Part shown: in pieces, positions 46,872-55,898 of the stretch
Numbering within the stretch: position 1 is the first letter of the stretch
Layout: every line of letters starts with the position of its first letter
Assembly (NCBI RefSeq): GCF_029867415.1
Contig: NC_081185.1
Span: forward strand, 78,713,553-78,777,552
Reading direction: 5' to 3'
Origin: Vicia villosa
Taxonomy: Eukaryota > Streptophyta > Magnoliopsida > Fabales > Fabaceae
DNA: 64,000 nt
Notes under the pieces: generated by a model
Database searches by the model: none
Told to the model about the DNA's origin: nothing
Seen by the model: only the letters and a program-made list of their open reading frames with translations
Position numbers and translations under genes: made by a program

Positions 46872-47880
46872 TTGAGCACGTAACGGTGAGAAGTCAATTG
46901 TATTGCTGGAGTCAGAATTTGAGTAGAAAGGGCCCTAATAAGTTTATGAGAGAACCATGAAATGCATGATAGTATGAATGCAATGTTTTCGTTTATGGAG
47001 AATCCTAAAGTCTTTCCACACTTTTTCTTTTTTCTTTTATTTTCCTTTTTTTTTTTGAATCAAAGCTTCATTTTGTATAGGATATCGTTTCTTTTCTTTT
47101 TTTCTGCTTTTCTATTTCCTTTTTTCTTTTTATTTTTTCTCTTTTTTTTTTGGAAATAGACTTTAGGATCCCTCATAAATGAAGTGGGTAAAGCAATGAT
47201 GTTATGCAATGCAAAAGCATGGGATCAAGGTCCATATAATCTTAGTAGCATCTGTGCAATCTCTGGATAACTGATGTGAAGCCTCTGTATAAGTCAAATG
47301 TCACAGGATCAAAGGTCCGACGCCTTTTTAGAATACCAGAATATCAAGCACCAGGAGAATAGACCAAATAAAGGTCCGACCTCCAATATGATGAGCCAAT
47401 GGTATGTAGGAGCCAAGGTTTCCTGTCCCACCCCAATCTCACGGGTATGTAGTCTAGACACGGACAAGTGGTCCCTAATGGTCACTAGGGTCTACAGTTC
47501 CCATGGGGTACAAAGTGTTTGAGGCAACAAGCGTGCCAGACACAGTGTTCCATGAAAGAACCTCGCCCAGTTGTGGTACCCCATGTCAAACTCGGTCATA
47601 GCAAGCGCTACGGGAGTCAACATGAGCATCCACGCTAATCCTATGTGTCACTGGCCTGGATAGTGGGCCTTTTACCTCACACAAACCCCCCACCTGCAAA
47701 ACAAAGCAGAAAAATATGTGGCCCCCACGGGGACCCATAATATAGTCCAGATGCATGATGTGCAAGCGGAAATAAACATGATATGCAAGCATATATACAA
47801 GATGTAAACATATAAACAGAACAAAGAAACACCCAATAAAAGAAACAACAAACAAAGGCTAGGATCGACTTGCTTAGGTT

Positions 47881-47899
47881 TCCCCAGCAGAGTCGCCAA
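47881..47899 (-). other. Primer-binding site of element C
   Basis: Minus strand reads TTGGCGACTCTGCTGGGGA directly after the 5' LTR end (one base spacing). A TGG start is what a site complementary to the CCA end of a tRNA must have. Ogre elements are reported to use tRNA-Arg; a match to that tRNA should be confirmed. Confidence 0.75.
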
Positions 47900-47900
47900 C

Positions 47901-50900
47901 TGTCGCACGCTCGCGAAAAATGAACAGAGTCGCCACCAATATATTTATCCCATAAGGGAAAGGAATATCAGAAAACCTAACAAAGGAAGGAACAGGGTCT
48001 TGCGACCAGAGAATCAAGGTACGGGAGTCGGTTACGCGAGGGGAAGGTATTAGCACCCCTCGCGCCCATCGTACTCGATGGTATCCACCTATGTTTGTTT
48101 CTATCTAGAGGGTGTGTACTATGTCTATGTCTATATGCGAATGCATGCAAAAGAAATACGGGGAAAAGAAGGAATATTTACAAATGTGCTCGTTCAAGCC
48201 CCGCGACTTGATGCCTACGTATCCTTTTCAGGAATTAGAGCGCCGTAGTTCGGCTCCATAGTTTTGTTTGTTTTTGTGTTTTTTAGTTGGGCGGCGTTAA
48301 CGCTCGCGCTCTTGCATAAGGGATCGACCTAGGATGCAGTAGAGCGGAGATAACAATGCCCTTAAGAGAAAGAGGTGAGAGAGAGACTTTGAGCGTTTCG
48401 AGGAAATCCCTTAAGCAAGGGAAACTCGAGTTACTCTTTGGTTGGTGTTTTTTAGAAGTTGGGAACTTACGCCTGAATGGGACCCTTAAGCAAGGGAGAT
48501 CCAAGCACTCGAACATTCCCTTAAGCAAGGGACGTTTCAAGCTTCCATTCCCTTTTTAAGAATTTTCACTTTGATTATTAGTGTTTTAAGTGTTTTCTTT
48601 GTATCTTTTATGGGGATTTTAATCAAGCATTTATTAGATGTTTTATGTTGAAAAGAAAAGAAATGATGAAAGTGGGGGGACTAGCCTAAGTATTATCATG
48701 GTTTCTACCTAAGGTTAGGATTTAAAAGAAGCATGAAAAATAAAGCGCTAAGTATAATATTGAAAATAGCATGAAAAAGAACAAGTCAAAATATAGCACA
48801 AAAATGAATTAAAAGTACTATTATTTTTATGGTTTTTTTATGAGAGAAATTGAATTCTAATTCAAGCAAAAAGACTAAAACAATTAGCCTAAGAAACTAA
48901 TATTTTTATATGGTTTTTATGAGAAAATTCTAAGACTAAAGTTAATCCAAAAAGTGGCCTAAAAATCTAACAAGTTTTATTGATTTTTATTACAATTTAT
49001 TACCTAAAAATCTAACCAAAATGTATGATTATTGTGTTTTATCACTAAGAAAAATAATGCGAAAAAAACCATGTTAAAATCTAAATTCTAATATGAAATA
49101 AAATGGAGTCAGGGGGTAAAAAAATAAATTATGGGGGTGTACGTCAGCAAGGGGCGCAAGGCCCAAAGGAATTGGCCCAAGGATTGTTTTTGTTTTCATT
49201 TTTTATCAACAGAGTAATGATGGGCCTCAGGAGGGTATGTACACAGATTCGGCCCAGGGAATTGTTTTCAGATTTTTGTGTCAAAAAAAAAAGTGTGTTG
49301 CATTGGGCCCAAGGGGGAGATTCATGCAGCATTTCGGTACAGGCCTAATGTATCTATGGATTCAGATTATTCAAAAAAAATAAAAAATAAAAGGAAGAAA
49401 GCAATTAAATAAAATAAAGAAGAAGAAATTAGGTTTTAGAATTTGAGACCACTCACCTTCCTTCTTCTCCTCGCAAACGGAACGAAACGGCGGCACCTTG
49501 CCTTCTCCGCTGAACTCCGACGAAGCTACCACACAATCACCTTCGTCTCCGCCTCACAAACTTCTCTTGCCCTCCTTGTTCATCCCTCCGTCGTGAATCA
49601 AAAGGCACCGCGACGTTATCTCATCTTCCGTTCACAATCTCCCTCATCTCCGATCTATCCTCATCTTGACGCCGATGTTCTTGAATCAATTTCTTTCCCT
49701 GTGTTCTTGCGATGTGATGATGATTGACGTGTGTTGTTGTTGGTGTTTTTGCAGATTGAGGAACGATTAACGGAGTTTGAAGAAGGTTGAATCGTGATTG
49801 AGATGCGATGTGGAGTGATGAAGATCAAATCGTGCGATTGAGATGTGATACGAAGATGAGGTGGTTGCGTGCGTGACTATGCCGAAATTGGTTGAAGGCG
49901 GTGAAGACGGATCTTGCAGAGCAAGTCGATACTTTTCAGGTGAGTTTTCTTGTATGAGTCTCTGAATTTCTGTGTTCGACACTTCTTCTTCTTTCTCCTT
50001 CTTCTGTTGATTTTCTTCTCTTCTGAAGTTTTGTTTCTGTGAGTGTTGTTGTGAAGATGAGTGATGAAGGTTGGTGGAGGGAAGTGAAGGTGATGCAGTT
50101 TGTGTAGTTTGGATGATGATGAACGTGATGATGGACTTGCAGAGGGAGTTGAAGAGTGATTGAAGACGATTGCAGAGAAGAGGCTGAAGAAGTTGAAGAT
50201 AGGGTGGCGATGGAGAATGATGTGATTGAGGATGAAGGTCGATGGATGGGAGAAGAGAAGTTGCAGAGTGAATTTGAGATGAAGGTGGAAGAAGTGTGTA
50301 AAATTGAGAGGTTGAAGAATTGTCTGTTATATAGATTGAGAGAGAGAGAGTTCAGTTAGAGTTTGAGCAATCTGGGCTGTTGATTTGATGAGAGTCTGTT
50401 AGGAAATGGAGGGTGGGATTTGAATCAGTTGGAGCTATTTAGAAATCTGTTATTTTCTGTTATGAACTTGGTTAGGTTGTTAGTTACATGTTGAAACTGA
50501 AATTATTTATGTGACTGTTTATTAGGGAAATTCTGTTAACACTGCTGTTAGAAGGTAATTGCCATTTTGTTAGTTTTGTAACTGATTTTTGGAGGTTGTT
50601 AGGGGTCTCTTTCTGTTAGTTGGTAGTTGGGTTAAGTGAGACTGAGTTAATTAGTTGCAAGTGTAAAGAGAAACTGTTAGGAGGCTAGGAATTGTTCTGA
50701 TTTCTGTTGTGAAAGTTGACAGTTAGAGTTTAGGAATGTGCGTATAGCTGGTGCATAGCTTGATTTTTGTTTGGTAAATGTTAAACTTGTAATCTGATAC
50801 AGCCTTTTTCTTTATGGTATATTTGCAGGTCAGGCTCTATTTTGAAGGTGGAATATGGGGCTGAAGTGAATCCCAAGTGCAGGCTGTAGTGCATGAGGAA

Positions 50901-51986
50901 AGGAAAATGAACTTGGGCTTGGGATTAGCTTAGTTTTTTTTTGGTATTATGCAGTTTGGTAATGTGGTGATGATGTGTAGTCTGTATGATAACTGCAGCA
51001 TGAGAATGAATTTGAATTGGCAAGTAGGCATGAATCTGAACATGTATCACTTTTTAGAAATAGACTTAGGGATGTAAATCTTTATGTTTTTGCATCTCTT
51101 TTGTAATGGAATTGTAACTTGGAACTTGGATGAATGGGAATGATGTTTATGTTGGAAGTGTGAATATGTCATCAGGTTTTTGTAATGAATTTGGATCATG
51201 TAATGGGAATTTGGTTAGATGAAATTGATTCTGGGCATGGCTGACATGTACCTCTTGAAGCATACATGCTTCTCTTCTTTTTTTTTTTTTTAGTAAATTT
51301 GAAATCTCTCTCGAGGACAATGCAGCAAACCTTGAATGCATCTCTTAGTTACCAAACTTCTTTGATAAATGCTTTCAAATACCGGCTTGTAGTAATTTCT
51401 ATGTCCATTGAAACTTGGTACTTTTACGATGTTTCGTGTCTCGAAAGACAAAATAAGATTTGAACAATTCTTCTAATATTGGAAACAAAGACTGTATTGT
51501 TCCAAGTATTCAAACTTTGCATCATTTTGCAACTATCTTTCTACCTTGTTCAAAATGTACCAAAATCCGTAACGTGGACAAACCAAGGAACAAATGCTTT
51601 ATATCACTACACACCATGAAAGAATTCAAACATAGCCAATCTCCAATCAGCTTGGTGACTCATAGCCATTAAGAGATACATCTTGATTTAGAAGCTTTAA
51701 AGAAATCCTCGTATAACGGACCTTACTCCCATTTATTCTAATGAATATTGATGGAAAGATAGTCTTACGAGTTGAGGAGAATCCAAGTGCTACCACAGGT
51801 CACCCTCCATTGAAGTATCCTTAAGCATACAAAAAGAACCCTTTTCAATATCCTCGACCCCATGCCAAATGTTTTATTGATTAATGATGCATGATGAGTT
51901 AGATGACCTAATGGAAGGTATGTACATGAAATGCAAAGCTTAAGCCAGATGAAAGTAAAAGGGTAGGACAAATTTGGGGTATGACA
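47901..51986 (-). mobile_element. Element C: 5' LTR (4086 bp)
   Basis: Near-identical to 36742-40778. The main difference is an extra stretch of about 50 bases at about 49816-49866 (a GATGAAGATCAAATCGTGCG region), flanked by short repeats of GGAGTG/GTGCG type, which suggests slippage in the other copy. It is followed by the CCCCC duplication and the end of the SIRE LTR. Such close LTRs point to a recent insertion. Confidence 0.92.
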
Positions 51987-52017
51987 CCCCCCTTTCTAAG
52001 TGTTTTTCTATCCTTCA
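51987..52017 (+). mobile_element. Element C duplication (CCCCC) and end of the SIRE-like 3' LTR
   Basis: 51987-51991 is the second CCCCC. The following bases CTTTCTAAGTG to CTATCCTTCA are identical to 27611-27636, so this restores the end of the LTR cut at 36741. The element has no matching duplication on its left side because the left interior is truncated. Confidence 0.88.
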
Positions 52018-52112
52018 CGCCTAACCTGTTGACCCCTAACCCTTTGAGGTTTCACTTTTGTTTCTTCGATGGCCATTGAAATATGTACCCAATAGGCTAA
52101 GCATCCATGTAA
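52018..52112. other. Short host segment between the SIRE LTR and element D
   Basis: Ninety-five bases with no repeat match that I see. Before element D inserted it was continuous with 59303 onward, so it is probably former 3' flanking sequence of the PMD gene. Confidence 0.5.
52108..52112. repeat. Target-site duplication of element D, left copy (TGTAA)
   Basis: TGTAA precedes TGTTAGACGC at 52113 and recurs at 59298-59302 after the LTR end CTTACA. Confidence 0.9.
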
Positions 52113-53108
52113 TGTTAGACGCTGGCCTTAGGATCTAGAGGGGGGGTGAATATATCGTTCACAGTTTTACAGAGTTAAATGACTTTTCAGCGGAAGTGAT
52201 TCTGAATCGACTCGCGTCTATTCCGAACCACTATCGAAACGATTGTATATGTGTTTAAAACCAGTCAAAAACTTGAGGTAAGTGATAAGAGTATACGTTG
52301 CAGAATCAAAGCGTTGCTCTTATTGAAAATCAGATTAACTTCTTGTATGATGGACAATGTTTGCAATGCAGTAAAAGTGATAGAAACAAATATACAAACA
52401 CTTGGTGATAATGATCAAATTGACGGTGATTCAATATGTGATGGATTGTGATGTTTATATAAGTTCTTAATTCACAATCTTAACACTCGAATCGTTGATC
52501 AATTTGCTATTATAACCAAATATGAACAGAACGTAAATGAAAAAGTAAAAGCGACAAGAACACGATATTTGTTTAGGCAGTTCGTCGACCGTCCTCGCTA
52601 CGACTACGTCTGCCCCCAATTCCAAACTGAAATTGGGTAATCTTTCATTAATGTTGAAAGTAGTATATACAAATAAGATAACAAAGCGATAAACCATAAA
52701 CCAATTATGTCGATCCTTTGAATCTTCTTCCCTCTTAATCTTGAGTCAGATCAAGGTTATCCAAGAGCTTCACTTTGATCCCTTTCTGCAGTGTCTTCAA
52801 TTCCCTCGAACCCTTGTTCTTCAATCTTCACACTCAGCCGGATCCTCGATGAAACCTCTTGATAAAAACCCCCAAGAAACACCTATCTTGGAGGACAAAA
52901 CCCGCAGATTTTATTCACCAAAAACCCCACAAATCATCACCCACTAGGAATCTTCAATTCCGTTCCATGGATGTTATCGAACTCGATCACTAACCCTCAA
53001 CGCAAGAATGATTATGTGTAATTGTGTTGGAGATGACGAAGAACGAAGATGAGAAGCCTTTGTGTATCTTTCAGTCGTTGGTGTTGATGAATAATTAACA
53101 TGGAATGA

Positions 53109-53116
53109 TATATATA
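53109..53116 (-). promoter_or_regulatory. Possible TATA box of element D (3' LTR copy)
   Basis: TATATATA in GGAATGATATATATAGTTGCTGG. On the minus strand it lies just downstream of the palindrome cluster and about 630 bases from the LTR start. The copy in the 5' LTR, the one that would drive the element, is at 58665-58672. Confidence 0.5.
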
Positions 53117-53191
53117 GTTGCTGGTATGTTGGAGCAGAGAAAACACATAATTTGGGAAGTTTTCAGCAAATAGGTTGACCTACTTTAGTGC

Positions 53192-53610
53192 TTAGGTCGA
53201 CCTAACAGAAGCAGAGTTGAAATTGTCCCAGTTAGGTTAACCTGTTAGGTTGGCCTAAAATCTGTTAGGTTGACCTGCTGAAGGTTTAGGTCGACCTAAG
53301 GTCAGTTAGGTTGACCTGTTGAAGGTTTAGGTCGACCTAAATGCAGTTGTTTCCAGTTAGGTCGACCTGTTGAAGGTTTAGGTCGACCTAAAGTCAGTTG
53401 AAATGCATTTTTGTGACTTTTCTTCAGTTTAGGTCGACCTAGGAGTGTGGGTAGGTCGACCTAACAGTGACATGTGTAAATCCCTTCAGTTTAGGTCGAC
53501 CTAGGAGTGTGGGTAGGTCGACCTAACAGTGACCTTGTCAGTTTTGCTGAGTTTGCTCTGGTTTTGAGTCGTCCTAGGGCTTTGCTTGGTCGACCTAACA
53601 GATGCAATAC
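53192..53610. repeat. Cluster of TTAGGTCGACCTAA palindromes in the element D LTR
   Basis: The perfect 14-bp palindrome TTAGGTCGACCTAA occurs at 53192-53205, 53286-53299, 53327-53340 and 53378-53391. About six more copies keep the GGTCGACC core (53357, 53428, 53451, 53491, 53514 and near 53600). Degenerate GGTTGACC or GGTTAACC copies lie between. One 63-bp block with two cores is tandemly duplicated at about 53422-53547. The same cluster is at 58748-59166. Confidence 0.93.
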
Positions 53611-53743
53611 CATTTTCTGAGTGATTTGAGCTTCGTAATCTTCCATTGTCTTGAGTCATTCATTTATGCTTTTGTATTTGGTTGCTTGTGATGTTTGCCA
53701 TGAATCAAAAACTCATTTGTGAGTGTATGCTTGTTCTTACAAA

Positions 53744-53755
53744 CTCCCCCTTTTT
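53744..53755 (-). other. Polypurine tract of element D
   Basis: Minus strand reads AAAAAGGGGGAG shortly before the TGTAAGAACAAGC start of the 3' LTR. The same kind of tract, in CATCATCAAAAAGGGGGAG context, is used by the SIRE-like element, which places D in the same broad copia lineage. Confidence 0.85.
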
Positions 53756-54494
53756 GATGATGGCAAACATTTGATTAAATGACGAAAGCTCCCCCAGTCT
53801 TGTATGCGTAAGCTCCCCCGTACTAAGCTCCCCCGCACTCTCAACTCATCTCCCCCTTTGACAACATCAAAAGAAACCAGGAGAATAGTAGAAGAGAATA
53901 ACAAAATAATCTAAACAAAACAATGTCTTACATAACACAATAGTAAAGAAATAGAGCATAATATCCAAACATATTTAAAGGTACAAACCAAGCTTAAGTT
54001 CAAGTAATAAAAGACATAATAACATGACAGAAATGAGATGCAATGCAATGAAATGAACTAATGCAATGCTCGCTAACGTTTGCCCAAACATGTTAGATGT
54101 ATGCTTATTCTACTATTTTTATGTCCAAACATGATATGTTATGAGTAATGATGAACAACATATACATGTAAATGAGATAGGTGGAGAAGCATATAAGAAG
54201 TCACTATAAACATGTTAATTGATAGCATATTATAGCATCAATGAAATTTTTGGAAGTGAACAACAAACATGTTACCACTTTCTCAATTATAGGTATCTCG
54301 TCATCATTTCGTAGAATGAAGTATATTCCTCTAGTCAATGTGGAATGATACTTGATGTGATGATGAACTACCTTCATACTGAGAGAGATGTTAGCTTGAG
54401 CGTAATCAATATATATAAAGTAAAGGAATAAAATTAAGAAAACAAACGCATTTAGCTCAAATTAGAGATATCTAATATCCCTAATTCCTTATGA
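53756..54494 (-). mobile_element. Element D: non-coding region between pol end and polypurine tract
   Basis: About 740 bases without a recognisable gene. Near 53780-53860 AGCTCCCCC-type words repeat, which are GGGGGAGCT purine tracts on the element strand. An envelope-like ORF as in SIRE is absent. Confidence 0.6.
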
Positions 54495-55217
54495 ATGTTG
54501 AAGAACTGCTCCGTTGCAAGAGGTTTGGTAAAGATGTCAGCTAGTTGCTTCTTGCTCTTCAAGTTTATGGCACTTGTGTTGTCGCACATGATAGGTATAC
54601 GATCAAGCTTAATACCAAAGTCAAGAAGTTGTTGCTTGAGCCATAATATCTGCGCACAGCAGCTTCCAGCAGCTACATATTCTGCCTCAGCAGTAGATAT
54701 GCAACTGATACTTGTTTCTTGCTATGCCAACTTATCAATGAATTTGAGAATAGATGACATGTTCCACTGGTTCTATTTCTATCGGATTTGGAGCCAGCAA
54801 AATCTGAGTCGAAGAATCCTACCAAATAACACTCATTTCCCTTCGGATACCATAGGCCATATGTAGGAGTTCCACGTAGATATCGCAGAATTCTTTTGAC
54901 ACCTTTTAAGTGAGATTCCTTTGGACAAGATTGATATCTTTCTCATCTTTGTCTAGGTTAGTATTTGTTGCCATAGGTGTGTCAATCTCCTTCGCTTCAC
55001 TCATTCCAAATCTTTTGAGCAGCTCCATGAGACTCATCTCAAATTCACTCTGCATAAGCTTAGAAAATTCTTTGACAAGTTTTGCATTAGTCGACCCAAA
55101 TATAATATCATCCATTTGGAATAGTTTGAAGTCTTTTGAACAAGCATAGGTAAGTAAGAGGCGAATAGCTTCGAGACGTGCTACAGGAGCGTATGTCTCT
55201 TCATAATCAATACCTTC
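54495..55217 (-). pseudogene. pol: Element D pol: reverse transcriptase and RNase H remnants
   Basis: The reading begins after a TAG at about 55215 with EGIDYEETYAPVARLEAIRLLLTYA of copia reverse transcriptase. It then jumps from KLFQM directly to DDIIFGSTNAKLVKEF, so everything between the start of the palm and the catalytic site has been deleted, and the YV before DD is lost. A further jump joins FEMSLM to ELLKRFGMSEAKEIDTPM. RNase H is recognisable at 54520-54905 by VKRILRYLRGTPTYGLWYP, then GFFDSDFAGSKSDR, and, one frame over, STAEAEYVAAGSCCAQILW. Several frames and deletions make it inactive. Confidence 0.85.
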
Positions 55218-55898
55218 CTATTGATTGTAACCTTGAGCAACTAATCTAGCTTTGTTTCTAGTGATAACTCCGTTTTCATCACGTTTGTTACAAAAAACCC
55301 ATCTAGTACCGATTACTTGATGATCTCCCGGATGAGAGACAAAGTCCCAAACATCATTCCATTTAAATTGGTTTAATTCTTCTTGCATGGACATTAGCCA
55401 ATGCTCATCAAGTAATGCGTCCTTCACGTTTTTCGGTTCAACTTGTGAAACAAAAGAAAAATGATGACAAAAGTTACTTATCTTGGAGCGTGTTGTCACG
55501 CCCTTTGAGATGTCCCCTATTATGTTGTCGATTGGATGATCTTTTACATTTGTCCTGGCCTTAGGAAGTTCTTCATTGTTTGAGATGCTTTCTTTTTCAA
55601 CACTGTCATGAGACTCATCTTTCTCTTTCTTAGCATCTTCCTTTGCAACACTTTCACTTTCGTCTTCCTTATCTTTGACAATGTCTTCAATAGATGGGCC
55701 TACACTTCCTTTACCAAGTATAGCTCCCCGATTGTTGTCTCCATAGGTGACATACCCCTTTTTCTTTGCGTGGAACACAACAAAGAGTGATATGTCTCCC
55801 GTCATGTGTCTTGAACATCCGCTATCAAGGAACCACAACCTTTCGGCAATGTCAAGACACTTTTCCTGCAAAATTAATTTAGAGTGGAAGGTCCCCAA
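55218..55898 (-). pseudogene. pol: Element D pol: protease fused to the start of reverse transcriptase
   Basis: One open frame of about 220 codons. Near its start is the aspartic protease site LWFLDSGCSRHMTG (about residues 21-34). After GAILGKGSVG the sequence continues at once as an acidic linker (SIEDIVKDKEDESESV), then TTRSKISNF, then SQVEPKNVKDALLDEHWLMSMQEELNQF and GTRWVFCNKRDENGVITRNKARL, which is the start of copia reverse transcriptase. The complete integrase has been removed without breaking the frame. It overlaps the end of gag by 25 bases in another frame. Confidence 0.88.

Larger units (their letters stand above)
40791..47880 (-). mobile_element. Element C: interior, almost without coding capacity
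   Basis: About 7.1 kb between the polypurine tract and the primer-binding site. It holds a large tandem array (41118-42675), a duplicated block (42823-43330), further repeats and homopolymer-rich stretches (47020-47160). I found no protease, reverse transcriptase, RNase H or integrase motif on either strand. Only a weak gag-like ORF (46473-46871) is seen. With intact ends this is a large non-autonomous LTR element (a LARD-like derivative) that depends on proteins of an autonomous Ogre relative. Confidence 0.85.
52113..53741 (-). mobile_element. Copia element D: 3' LTR (1629 bp)
   Basis: Plus-strand ends are TGTTAGACGC and TGTTCTTACA. It has exactly the same length as 57669-59297 and sparse substitutions, at a constant offset of 5556. 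Orientation is minus because the polypurine tract is next to 53741. It contains a TATATATA box and a palindrome cluster. The small open frames are the same in both LTRs and have no recognisable family. Confidence 0.93.

Noticed and set aside
47020..47160. Phe-rich ORF in a T-rich tract as a membrane protein
   Set aside because: The T homopolymer runs explain the hydrophobic translation; there are no other features.
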